DNA from: Tretioscincus oriximinensis
Taxonomy: Eukaryota > Chordata > Lepidosauria > Squamata > Gymnophthalmidae
Reading direction: 5' to 3'
NCBI GenBank assembly: GCA_022410635.1
Contig: JAJVDF010000165.1
Span: 848,499 to 912,498 of the forward strand
DNA: 64,000 nucleotides
The translations under genes were made by a program, and so were the position numbers. Of the stretch, positions 37,001 to 47,802 are shown in pieces (positions within the stretch are counted from its first letter, which is position 1; each line of letters opens with the position of its first letter). The notes beneath the pieces are model-generated. The model made no database searches, was not told where the DNA came from, and saw only the letters and a list, made by a program, of their open reading frames with translations.

Positions 37001-38649
37001 AGAACTAATGCTATAAGGCAGAATTAAATGATAGTGAGAACATTTGAAGAGTGATGTGTGCCTCCAAAGCTCTTTCATCCACTCTATGGGAAGTGCATGG
37101 TGGAGGGTGCCTGAGTGCTCTTGTCAGAGTTTTGAACAGTGAAGATTTGGCTGAAGCATTCCTTGGCATCTTCAGAATGGCTGCTATGAAACTGAAGAAA
37201 AGGTCAATAGAAAGATGGTGATCAGGAGAGAGTTACAGAAGAATCTGACAACTCCATATATTTAACCAGGAAATGCTGGGTAATTTGGTGGACCAGGGAA
37301 TTGGCAATGATATTGTTATGTCTAAAGACTTTAAATGACAGAAACAGTTTAAATTCTGTCCAATTGAGTAACCATATGCTTTTATAACCAGTAACCACAG
37401 ACTTTTGTAAGAAAGAAAATCTACAACCATTCATTTGAAACTTCTACAGTAATATAATGATTTTACCATATGCTTTGTTACTGCATACAATAAAACTTCT
37501 ATTCTTGTAACCTGATTGTTCTTTATAGGCTACTTAGAAAAATCTAGATGGCAATACTAGATCAAGGAACTAGTGATATGTGGGGAAATTCTAATATGTA
37601 GTTGTGTAATCAAGGTCTGAGTCCTAGAATTTTCTCTGTTAATTTTGGGCATCAGTGGGGGAAAGAGATAGCCACCTTACATTTCACTATAGTAACAAAA
37701 AGAGTGTCTCCCCATGACATATTTTGTTTTGCTATTTATTTTAAATCCAGAAAAATATGTTCACGATTCCGCTCTATCTACCTTCAATTTTCCACACTGT
37801 TTCTCTTCCCCGTTACATTTCCTTGCCTTCTCATATCAAATGTCCTATAAGCCATTGCTGCACTTATTTTATTACAATTCTCAGCATTCTCTGTGAGCTG
37901 AGAGCCAACAAACCTTTACACCTAGCCTCAAAGTCTTGCAAGATTTACCATTTTCTCACTATAGAAAGCCCCACAAAGGCTATTTTTCTAATTTTAGAGA
38001 AGTCCACTATGTAATTGGATGGGCTAATGGGAGCCCAACAATGGGGCCACGTGGTTTCAGAGATGAGAAAATGCCCACTCTTGTCTTGTGGAACAGGTAG
38101 TCTGTTGTGCATCTGAACATCATTTGGGCAGTTTCTCTTAGTAGTATGCCTCATCTGTCCACACTTTGTGATCTGTGTTCACACAAAGTAAGGCATCTCT
38201 AAAACATTTCACTGAGGGCAGCATGTCAGGGCCTCACGTTCTCAGTCCATCTTTAATCCACCATTTCTATCCTAACATTTTCATGAGGAAGGAAAGAATG
38301 GAAGATGTTGCCCACTTATGAAACACCTCCAAACTGCTTCAGTGTAATTTTAAAGAAACAAAATTCTGTGTACACAGTCTAAGACAGTAGTGAGAAATTT
38401 GAAGATTGCTAGAATATAATTTTAAACACAACCTCTGTGAATTCTATGGTTTTACATATTAGGACTTAAGAAAAAAGCATCTGGTCCTTAAAAACAGAAC
38501 TACAATACATGACAAAGTACATCATGTTATCATCCATTCAACAAAATTAGGCTACACTGCAGAAGCAATGTGTGAAAAATTAATATACCCACCATAGATT
38601 TAGCAACAATAACTTGAAATATTTGTGAAGTCTTGGTTTGTCCCAGTTC
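34011..38649. other. unannotated intergenic sequence
   Basis: This is the longest stretch (4.6 kb) with little recognisable. One undetermined base is at 35520. A scrap of the palindromic repeat family lies near 35045-35095. A segment shared with 10829 is near 37871. The minus frame at 36380-36721 has no domain or splice support. Confidence 0.5.
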
Positions 38650-39070
38650 TATAGTGTAGCTTATCCTCCGTATTAACTTATGGGGAGGAGCTCAGTTGGT
38701 TTGTTCCATTTTCCTCTATAAAAGACTCCCTTTGCTGAGTAGTTTCTCTTTCAAATCAAAGACCCAGAGACAGGGCTTAGTGACAAAGGTGTCTAGGCCT
38801 TCGCAGCTCAAACAGGCAACAGCACTATCAACTTTCCTCAGCTTTTACCAACTAGTCCAAGAGAAATTTGGAGCATCTGAAAGGAGACTAGAACTCTACA
38901 AAACCAAAGTTTTCCCAGAAAGAGGACTGCAAGCAAGAAAACATCCTTTGTATTGTTTTATTTTGTTTCTATTAGCCCCTGGGGTGGAGTAACCCTTATT
39001 TATTTTCTTTAAGTAAAACTCTTTATAATGCTTTATTCCTTGTCTGGGGAGTTTTGTCTGAGATTCTAAA
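38650..39070 (+). mobile_element. possible solo LTR or promoter-like fragment
   Basis: CCTCTATAAAAGACTCCC at 38712 resembles a retroviral TATA region. About 300 bp later comes AAGTAAAACTCTTTATAATG, a weak polyadenylation context. The open frame across it (38696-38992) has no viral or cellular motif. The evidence is weaker than for the other two candidates. Confidence 0.3.
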
Positions 39071-39221
39071 CTCAAAGGATAAACCAGACACCAAAGCTTC
39101 CCAACCCAGGTGTGCCATCACAATATTCATTTTCTACTCTCTGTATGAGTCTCATATCATGTGTATCCCCAAGATAACTTGGCCCATTCTTCCCCCCTTC
39201 CAATCTATAATCAATATTGAC

Positions 39222-39395
39222 CTTGATTTCAAAGAAATAGCTCTGTTAGTCTTTGTTCAGAAAATACAGCAAAGGGGGCTGTTTGGAGACTAACAAGAGG
39301 AAGGTTGGTGCCATGAGCTTTCATAAAAAAATTCTTCTTAGTCTCAAAAGTGCTTCAAGCCCCCCCTTGCTGGATAATATTAGTCTGTTACTCTA
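39222..39395 (+). repeat. palindromic repeat, copy D
   Basis: TTTCAAAGAAATAGCTCTGT opens the unit, followed by CAGCAAAGGGGGCTGTTTGG, GAGACTAACAAGAGGAAGGT and CATGAGCTTTC. An inverted part follows: TCTTAGTCTCAAAAGTGCTT, CAAGCCCCCCCTTGCTGGAT and TTAGTCTGTTACTC. Orientation is opposite to copies A-C, and the arms are imperfect. Confidence 0.7.
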
Positions 39396-39699
39396 TGTAG
39401 TTCTCTATGCAGTTTTGCCATTATTGTGGCTTATCAGACTTGTTGCAAACTCTAAAGTTTTTACCCTTTTCACTAGGGTTGCCAGATAAAATCCAGGATA
39501 GACATTTATATCTTTAATGGCTTTTCACCTAATGCAGCTTCCAATGTCTATAGTATGTGAGGGGAAAAATCACTTTCCCACATCCAGGGACCAAGAATGG
39601 ACTTTGGAATCGTTGACCTGGTGATACAAGTCTTTTTCATAGTAGAGATGCTTTGATATAAGTTAGCAAAGATAGGGTGAGTGGCCCCTGCCTTCTTCC

Positions 39700-40250
39700 A
39701 AAGCAATTAGAAAACCACATTAAGATAGATGAAGCAGAGAAAGAATATTTATTAGTACACTTAAGTATGACAATGAAGAGTTAACAGAAAGGAAGCAGGG
39801 AAAGGGAAAATCAATCCTGCAGACTCAGGTGTCCACAAAATAGAGGCATGAGGCACTCACTCCAATACTCAGGCTTTTATACTCCCCACAATTGCCATTG
39901 CTCTCTGACTTCCATCAGTCATTCTTCAACTATGGCAAGTTCTCACCCAATCACAGACTGCCAGGTAATCATCGTCATACAAGTTATTCTTATTACAGGT
40001 GGAACCAATCAATCACTGAGCTGACCTTTCAATTCTCAGAACCAAGTTCTTTGTTAGCATTCATTTTCAATTCATTCCTTTGATTGTTACTTTCATCTAA
40101 AGTAGCAAACCAACATGGCCACTCCTTCAGCAGTACATTCCGTTCCCTGATAAGCAATCAATTCTCCCTGCTTTGCAAGCTTGTAACATAAAAAAAAATC
40201 CCCATTTTGAGTCTTCCAAATTAAAGCTTACCCCCCCAAATAACCTATTT
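39700..40250 (-). mobile_element. candidate solo LTR (endogenous retrovirus), reverse orientation
   Basis: On the minus strand a TATA box (GGGGAGTATAAAAGCC, plus-strand 39873-39887) lies about 125 bp before a polyadenylation signal (AATAAA, plus-strand 39748-39753). GATTGG motifs sit in the upstream U3-like part. That spacing is what an LTR U3-R-U5 requires. No gag, pol or env frame is nearby, which fits a solo LTR. The boundaries and any target duplication were not established. Confidence 0.5.
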
Positions 40251-40310
40251 TGTTCTTCAATTATGCTCACAAAATGCCCCAAAGTCATTGACATCACTAC
40301 CTTCTCTCAC

Positions 40311-40640
40311 AATTGACTGATCATTGGAAATTCACCATGTCCTCTTTTTACCACAGTATATAGAGGGAGCCAAAGTTGATTCCATAGCTGCAAGATGTCC
40401 AGGTACTCTGGTTGTGCAACAAGCCCAAATCATCACCCCTCCACCGCTGTGTTTGATAGCTGGTATGAAGGTTTTGCGCTGATGTGCTGTGTGAAGCTGG
40501 GCTTTATGGACTAACATCTCTACTTTGTGTTTATCTGTCCAAAGAAGACTGTTTTAAAAGTATTGTGCTTTACCCAGGTACAACTATGCAAACTTTAGCT
40601 GTTCTCTTTCTCCTGGAAACTTGTGTGGGAGAAAGAACCA
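40311..40640 (-). pseudogene. Tc1-type transposase remnant
   Basis: On the minus strand, positions 40517-40332 encode a stretch with the Tc1 signature (FIPAIKHSGGGVMIWACC, followed by GHLAAMES). The plus strand upstream and downstream (CATCACCCCTCCACCGCTGT, ATCTGTCCAAAGAAGACTGT, CTCTTTCTCCTGGAAACTTG) continues the homology beyond the open segment in other frames. Only the middle of the transposase remains. No terminal repeats were found at its edges. The N-terminal DNA-binding domain and final catalytic residue are missing or unreadable. Confidence 0.85.
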
Positions 40641-41583
40641 TAATAGTCTCAAAATTAAAACAACAAGGCCAGCAGCTATTCAGAAGTTCCCAAAGCTCTC
40701 CTCCCATCCTGTTTCATGATTTCCTAGTTAACTCAGTGGTTATTACACCCCTAGGTGATAAATGAAACCAGTATTGAAATATTTATAAAGTCAAAAGCTG
40801 TGCTTTGCTTATGTTTATATTTTCCCCATTTTTTCTGACATGATAAGACCTCTGGATTCAGTGCTCTCAGAAATCATATACAGCAGAAGACAGAAAAAAA
40901 GTATTAAATTCAGATATGCTTAGAATTGTAATAAAAAAGGAGAGCTACAATATAATGGTCGTGGAAAATGGGAAATTCCAGCAGATGTCGCAGACATTGT
41001 AAGCTATGCCTGCTAAAATTTCCTCTTTCACACAACTATTAAAGATACAGCTTTCCTGTCTTCCTTATTTATAAAAATAGTGTAGGCCCACATCTTTGAT
41101 CTTTTTGGTTTAATTTCATCATACAACTTCAGGTTTTCTAAATAGTATGGATTATACAATCATTACAAATTTCTTTATTTTGCAAATAGGGTCCATAAAC
41201 ATTTCTGAGCTTTAGAAAGCAATGTCTTCAGCTAATGAGGCATGGGAATTGCATGTATGATTCAATACCATCATTGTTGAAGCTTCTCCCTTAGGTTATA
41301 TCTGTTACTTATTTATTAGGAATGGAAAGAGAGAAGTATTTTATGTGGTATAGAATGAAAGTCACATGAGCCACTTTCTAATAAAATGTATGCTTTAAAG
41401 TTACTGAGAAGGACACACAGTTGTGAGGCAGGATGTGGATTAAAATATATTATTCTATTGATTCAACCTTATAACTCTTTAAGCCTCCACTTTTATAGCT
41501 CTTTACCATCTTTGGATTTCTGAAGTAAGAAGCAAATAGACTGCAAACCAATAGCTGTTAAAAAACAATTGCATTCAGTCTGA
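40641..41583. other. unannotated intergenic sequence
   Basis: AT-rich; nothing recognised between the Tc1 remnant and the Harbinger-like element. Confidence 0.5.
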
Positions 41584-41994
41584 GGCCCTGTGCACGTGAA
41601 AGCTTATAAGCCATTGCTCCCACAAGATACCCCTACCTGGGTTCCTGCGAGATGGTGGTGTTGCCCCATTTGTGAGAAGTGCGCCACCGCCATGGCAACG
41701 TGCAGGACACTGCCGTCGCGCTGATGCGGCTCCTTCACAATGCCTCCCTGATTCACTGCCAGGAGTGTGATCTCACACAACTTCAGCCGAGATCTTGCCA
41801 CATCAGCAGATAGCGACTTTTTGGAGCAGATTTGTGGCACTACTCCACAAAATATGATATATGTCTGCTCTCAAAAGTTACAGAATAAAGGCAGGGATGT
41901 GGAATGTTGATCGTTGACAACCCGCTAACACGTGATTTGGGGTCGCCTTGATAGCGCTCCCATCCAGGCTTTAAACTATTTTATGCACAGGACC
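41584..41994. mobile_element. PIF/Harbinger-like MITE
   Basis: The ends are GGCCCTGTGCAC and, reversed, GGTCCTGTGCAT, with TGA on each side (41581-41583 and 41995-41997), as a 3-bp duplication would give. The body is clearly GC-richer than flanking DNA and contains CGCC/GCGC-rich stretches (41690-41740). A minus-strand open frame of 78 codons (41840-41604) has no recognisable motif. The superfamily is inferred from end sequence and duplication length only. Confidence 0.55.
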
Positions 41995-41997
41995 TGA

Positions 41998-43160
41998 CAC
42001 TATACTTAAATCTAGTGGCTAGCCACTAATAGATAAACTGGGCCAATGAGTCAAATATCTTAGGATAAATCAATTTGCCATGGAAATTTTCAAGTATGTT
42101 GCTTTCCCTACAGATTAAATTTGATGATGGCCTATTTTGCTAATGGCCTAATTTGCACTTCCTCTTATTCTGTTCCAGAAAGTGGCCTAAGGGGCCTGCT
42201 TGTCTACATGCCATTTCAGACTAGCCCAAGCCATGGCAGGAACTGTTCTAGGCTGCAATGGCATTTGGACAGCAGTGTGAAAATCAGGCCAATATATATC
42301 TTGAATGTACTTTCTTTACCTAAAAGTGACTAATTTTTGGACAGATGCATTATTTTAGCAGTTGTGCACAAATTAATTTGAACATTATCTAGATAGTATC
42401 GTGAAATGGGAGACAGAGTAAAAATTCATTTTCATACATAGCACTGTCCCATAGACCAGTCATGTAAAATATGGATGAGTTTCAGAATGCACATGACATC
42501 TTTACTGTGACTCACCCTAAGATTTTCAGACATACTGTAGGTAAGAAGGATGGATGGATAGATAAACAGACACAAAGAAAGAATGGCATCATTAACATGA
42601 TCCAAAGGTTCGTGAAGGAGATGCACCAGTGCTTTTAACACTGCAGTGCAATTTACAATTGCTTATAAGTTAAACTAAAACTTCCCAAGTATATAAATAT
42701 TCACTCTGTTTTTTTACTAGTTTCTTTGTGTCATGGAAACGGCTTCTTCCACATATCGAAAACCTTCGGACATGGCATCTTCTGTAATTATTGGGGAACA
42801 CAAACAACATTTTTGAAATCATGGATTCACAGAAGTATTTTGCAGTAGTCATTAAACTATCCTGAATTTGAATGTTCATGGATCAATGCTGTAACTATCC
42901 CTGCTGCCTTTCTTCATTGACAGTTTCACTGCCATTATTCTAACCTGCTGGATTGCATAGTCTCTTCTTGTTTCTAGAGAGATGGAAGGGCTTATGTAAG
43001 GATGACCTCTGCTTTGCCCTCACTACTACCTCAAACTATCATCTATTTCGTCATGTTTGAGCGACCCAGCCGTCCATGGGTGGGAAGTTGCTCAAATGTA
43101 AGTCTACAGGAGACATGTGCATGGGAGAGAATTAAAGACATTAAACAATATTATAGATGT
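41998..43160. other. unannotated intergenic sequence
   Basis: Nothing recognised; the small frames at 42121-42333 and 42432-42879 have no motif. Confidence 0.5.
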
Positions 43161-43168
43161 ATCACTAT

Positions 43169-43649
43169 TAAGGTTGCCATATGTCCTGGGAAGGTGGGAC
43201 AATCCCGACTTTGGGGACTAAAATATAGTCCAATCCGGCTTTTAAGAGAAAATCCCAGATTTTTACATTCCCCGATGCTGCATCAGGGAATGTAAAAATA
43301 TGAGATTTTAAAGGCAAAGGAGCCATCAGGGCTCCTGGCTGCAGCATGAGCAATGCTTTCCAGGGTCCTGGAAGGAACCTCGGAGCGTGCCGTAGCTGAT
43401 CCTCTGCTGGAGGCAGAGTTTCGTGCCTGCTGTCAGGCAGAGCGCGCCAACCCGCCTCCAGCAGAGGAAAAATGCTTGGGTTTTTGACAGGAGAATAGAG
43501 CTTTTTTGCAGCTCTGTTCTGCCTGTCTCACAAGCGTGCGTATGTGTGTGTGTACGTGTGTATGTGTGTGTGTGTGCGTGTGTGTGCGTGTGTGCGTGCA
43601 TGCGCACCACCCCGTCCTGGTTTTGGGCTGTCAAAATATGGTAACCCTA
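43169..43649. mobile_element. hAT-like non-autonomous DNA transposon
   Basis: The element begins TAAGGTTGCCATAT and ends with the complement of TAGGGTTACCATAT. A perfect 8-bp duplication ATCACTAT lies at 43161-43168 and 43650-43657, the hallmark of hAT insertions. It is 481 bp and GC-richer than its surroundings. It holds an internal inverted repeat around GATTTTTACATTCCCCGATG / CAGGGAATGTAAAAATATGA and a GT-rich microsatellite (43534-43605). No transposase frame is present. Confidence 0.85.
43534..43605. repeat. GT-rich microsatellite
   Basis: Alternating TGTG interspersed with TGCG and TACG units, internal to the hAT-like element. The open frames here are artefacts of the repeat (VCVCVR and THTHAH patterns). 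Confidence 0.9.
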
Positions 43650-43657
43650 ATCACTAT

Positions 43658-44999
43658 TTAAGTGACAAATGGATCCCTGGTGGGGAAAGACTATTTATAA
43701 AATAAAAAGGTTTGCAATTAAATTGTACAAGTGTGACTTCTTATCAGTCTCCAATATGCCTGTGTTCCAATAAAATAGTTCAACTTTTATTATACAGTAT
43801 TTTCTGTGTGAACCCAGAGGCCTGAGTTGATAATTCTTAAAACTGACATAAATGGATCTGAAAAACAACCTTTCTTTCCCCTTTGTTTTATGTGTTCAGT
43901 TTCACAGTATTAGAACTGATCCTGAGAGGCAGCTGGTAGTAAGTGAACCTTTTATTGCCAGAGAAGAAACGTATGAACTAAGAGTGATGTTTAGTTCAGT
44001 TTAGTCTCTCTCATACAAATACTGATGTTTACTAAATTAGTGACATATTTCAGTGTTGTTCCTTTTTGAAAGAGGGTTTATCCCCAAATGCTTCAGAAGA
44101 AGTGGATGCTGGCTAATGAAAGAACCTCATATAACTAGGATGAGAAAGAGGGCAAGGATATATACCTTTAATTGTGTAGGAGAAGCAATTACGTATAACA
44201 TGTAAGGCAAGCATCAGTTGACATGGCCTTCTCCATGAAGCCATTAAAAATATAGTACTCCTGCTTTCCATAAGATAACCCTTTACATAATTCGACATTA
44301 GTGACAATTTTAGGAGATTTCCCCTTTTTCATATGGTAACTCTTTACAAAAGTAGGGAAAAGAACTAAAAGTTCTAGATCACCTAGACAATACCCCAAAC
44401 CTAATGATAGTCTTAATAAAGACAACATTTATCACTGTGGCGCACTGCTTGTATTAGTCAGATATCTTAAATGTCTGCAAAGGCAGATGTTCCATCTCAG
44501 TACTTGGATTATGCAATTCCCTAGGAGATGGAGACATTACAAGTGCCCAGATAAACATGTTGAATTGACCTAAAAGCCTTTTGTGATGTAACTTTCTCTA
44601 TTCAGTAAAAAAGATTTAATTTTAATTACTCCCCTTTGAAGCATTTGTAAAAGAACTAGGGATGAGGAAAGAGAATAAATTCAAACATTAATGTGATTTT
44701 ATTCTTTGTGCTATAGCAGCACTACAATCTTTAGGGAGTTCCAGAAATGTTCCCATTCCAAAACTGACAGTACAGAATCAGAACAGAAGGAAACAAAAAA
44801 ATAGGAGTTTGAATATAAAGTATATGAACTTTGTTGACTGATCTATTCAAGCTACAGATCACATTCACTATATGTATTTAGAAAATGATCAATAATAAAA
44901 ATAAAAATAAAAATAAAAATCCACCAAAGGGCGACAGTTAAATTTCAGATAATACTATGAAAACAGTTGCATTGAAAATAGCTCAATACCTAATAATGT
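43658..44999. other. unannotated intergenic sequence
   Basis: The minus frame at 44428-44189 (GKSPKIVTNVELCKGL) was considered as an exon; a GTATAT donor-like site follows, but the acceptor is poor and a stop occurs before the donor. Only the AAAAT microsatellite is clear. Confidence 0.45.
44891..44921. repeat. (AAAAT)n microsatellite
   Basis: About five AAAAT/ATAAA units. It could be the remnant of a retroposon A-rich tail, but the preceding sequence is not identifiable. Confidence 0.8.
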
Positions 45000-45165
45000 G
45001 GTATTGCTGGGTCAGACCTGTGGTGTAACTAGTCTAGGAATTTGTTTCACAGGGGCCAGCTAGTTATAATTGGAAGCCTGCTAGCAGGACACAAGCAAAA
45101 AGGTTGTATCGCTGACAGTCTCCAAGCAGCTGATCATCAGTCACACCACTTCCTGTTACTAGTAG
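45000..45165 (-). mobile_element. CR1/L3-like LINE fragment, reverse orientation
   Basis: TATTGCTGGGTCAGACCTGT, CACAGGGGCCAGCTAGTTAT and GGAAGCCTGCTAGCAGGACA follow the reverse complement of the CR1-group 3' UTR (compare GGCCTGATCCAGTATGGCTC on the plus-oriented copies). Both ends are eroded. Confidence 0.55.
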
Positions 45166-45435
45166 TAATCAGACTATCATCAAAGCTGATAACCACCATA
45201 GGGTTTTAGAAATGTTCTTAGGAAATCGTTTTATCTCACCATTTCTAGTACATTCTTGAATTTAGCCAGAAATGTGGAAAGTTCTGATTCATGTGTTTAA
45301 AGCCATATCTTCTCCAATCAAATAAAAAATTAGAAGATTTGGGATTGCTGAAAAATAGTCCTTCTATCATGTCCTTTTCAGCCATGATCCTCTCCCAAAC
45401 AATCAACTGGGGGAAAAATCATCAGAAAGGAGGGC

Positions 45436-45600
45436 AGGAAGAACTAGATTTTTATATCACACTTTTCTCACTTACAAGCTATTTTTCACTTGCAATTGCT
45501 TGTTTTCAAACAGCTAGGTTGGCTGAAGCTATGGCCAGTAGAGGGCGCTCACTCCTTGCCATGGGCCTCGAATGCCAACATCTCTGCTGAAAGGCCGTTG
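45436..45600 (-). mobile_element. degraded tRNA-SINE copy, reverse orientation
   Basis: TATATCACACTTTTCTCACT, CTTGCAATTGCTTGTTTTCA, CAGCTAGGTTGGCTGAAGCT and GTAGAGGGCGCTCACTCCTT parallel 50680-50880 of the minus SINE. The central part is deleted and the tRNA head is barely recognisable. Confidence 0.6.
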
Positions 45601-47327
45601 TTTTTACCTCTGCACCACGCCTCAAAAGTCCAGGCTGTGTTCTTTACACTTCAACTCTGCCCTCACTTTCTATTTCATCAACTTCTTCTTAATTTAAACA
45701 AGGAGATTTGCTGCCGTCATGGTTTCTATTTGTTTGGCTTTCAGCTAGTACAGTTTGGAGACTGTTTAACATTTTTTGTTTTGCTGTTTTCTGTGTGGTT
45801 AGTTGTCCTGGATTTTCATGTTTTCATAACAATAGATCATGCTTCAGAGTGATGCATCTGGAAGTCAAAACCATGTCCCTCGAATAGTAAATCAAATCCT
45901 TATTTGTTTTACTAGTCATTCAGTGTGCTTTTTTTTAACTCCGTACTTATTCTGAGAGTAGATCAGCTCTGGACCAATTACAATGCACCAATGTGATTTC
46001 CAACAGGTCTGTACCATAAGATGTTAATAAAAATAAGCACTTTTTTTTTTTAGCCAAAATGAAATTTTGCTGAGTGAGATCATAGTACTCATTGAATCAG
46101 TGCAGTGTTTATCTCACTTTTTAAACTCCGTTTTCTTCTTGGCTAGGTTGCCTGCAAGCATGCCGTGTTCTTTAGTGATCATAACAAAGCATGGGGGGGT
46201 GATTGTGGAACAGGTTGTGTAACATGCAGATCGGTGTCTGAATGACAAATTTAAGTCCTTCCGCCTTGCACTAAACTATTAGCTCTTGTGACCAAGTCTT
46301 AAGAGTTGCATGTTTATTAAATATGTGATGGTGGCTGGGTTGATGGTAGCTCTTTACTGGGCCTTACTCTATTTCAGGAGGATGCGTGCTGTCAACATGC
46401 CATTCTAGGATATCACAAGGCTCTGTTGGGACCTGCAGGGACTCAAAATGGATAAGTGGTCCACAGAACCATTTCTACAGCATAATAAGGTCTAGTGTAG
46501 AAACAGCCTATGTTCCTTTCCGGAATAGGAAGAAACGGTTTTGGGCATTCACTTTGCTGTTCTCCATCCTTCCCAACCCAATTTTAGCCCTGTTTTAGCA
46601 ATGAGAGAGGACAGGGCAGAAGTGAAAGCTCAGGCAGCGAGATTTTTTTTTTTAAAAAATAAACTCTCCAGTTTTGAGCAAGTATTCACTTGCGCAAAAC
46701 CTGAGTGAGTGATCCTTGGAGTCTTCTTGGTCCTTTTGAAAGAAGTTTGAAAACTGCTAGGATCCAGAATACCCACAGGAAGAGGCCACTTCTCGGGCAG
46801 ATTGACAGCTGATACTGTCTGATCAGAGCTCAGGGCAGAATGGAGGAAAAGTGGCTCTCAGGAACTCCCACTGATGACCATTGGCCAGGCGGAGGTTTCC
46901 ACCCCAGCTCCCTACAGCAGTCCACTTTGATCTCATGGATGTGCTTTAGCTATATTGCCAGTGCAGAGTTGTCTGAGGAAATTCTGCTTCGACTGCATGT
47001 TGCGGTCAGATTGCTGTATTTGGAATAAAAGGGAAATCAGACAGGTCAGCTCAGTTTCACACAGCTTTCATTGTATCACATTAGTTGTAACACTCTTCTC
47101 CCAGCTGTTTTCCTTCTTGTAACAGTCAAATTAGGGAAAACCTATCAAAGGAGTGAAGTGGTCAGGAAGTGCAATTGGAAGTTTGCCCTTGTTCCATAAA
47201 TGGTAAAAAATAACTTCTTAAAAAGGTAGCATGTGACATCAATGTTCTCATCTCATTCCAGGTGTTTAATGTGAATTAAAGGGACAGGCATATAGACATG
47301 TGACATGAAGGCTAGATTTGCACTTAC
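45601..47327. other. unannotated intergenic sequence
   Basis: The plus frames at 45490-45852 and 46386-46598 carry no domain. Nothing else recognised up to the candidate minus exon. Confidence 0.5.
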
Positions 47328-47447
47328 CTGTACGAAGCAGTCCCCAAACAACAATTCCTTTTGGATCGGTCTTCTTGCTAAACCTTCTGTTTGCACTTTG
47401 GAAAAGAGAATGATCTGTCCAGCATTGTGCATCAAACAGCCAACCAC
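47328..47447 (-). CDS. candidate internal exon of an unidentified gene
   Basis: On the minus strand, GCTGCCTTTCAG precedes 47447. A 120-nt segment follows, ending at 47328 in ACAG followed by GTAAGTGC, a near-perfect donor. In the phase-1/phase-1 reading it encodes 39 residues, including GWLFDAQCWTDHSLFQ and KKTDPKGIVVWGLLRT. A phase-0 frame is open as well, so the frame is not certain. The polypyrimidine tract is only moderate, though a branch-like CTAA lies about 35 nt upstream. The exit phase would join in frame to the segment at 29323-29495. I do not recognise the family. The product could belong to a gene or a lncRNA running leftward from near the GALNT2 CpG island. Confidence 0.33.
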
Positions 47448-47581
47448 CTGAAAGGCAGCTTTCCCCTTTCAGATCCAACCTTAGTTATCAGCACTTGCAG
47501 AGTCTCAGGGTAGGGAGGGTTTGTATTAAAAATGTTTTAATAATTTGTATATTTTATATTTGTATTACCTGTCCTATAATA

Positions 47582-47802
47582 CAGGGTGCTTCAAAAAAAT
47601 GTATACACTCTTTGAACTTCCATAGAAAATTTATTTACTGTTCTACAAAGTTAAATTTCAGGATTTCCCGCTCTACGAGGCTAATGTTATATTTCTTCAC
47701 CAGGTGGCAGCATAATTTATGACAGTTCCAGACAGCAGCTTACAAGCATAATACATTTTCTATGGAAGTTCACAGTGTGTATACATTTTTTGAAGCACCC
47801 TG
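47582..47802. mobile_element. mariner-like MITE with intact ends
   Basis: Terminal inverted repeats start CAGGGTGCTTCAAAAAA on the left and, reversed, on the right, and extend imperfectly for about 50 bp (through GAACTTCCATAGAAAAT). The TA target duplication is perfect at 47580-47581 and 47803-47804. Total length is 221 bp with no coding sequence, so it needed a transposase in trans. The ends differ from those of the Tc1 mini-elements, so it is a separate family. Confidence 0.9.

Noticed and set aside
44189..44428. Minus-strand frame considered as a third exon of the unidentified gene
   Set aside because: Weak acceptor, and a stop lies before the putative donor.
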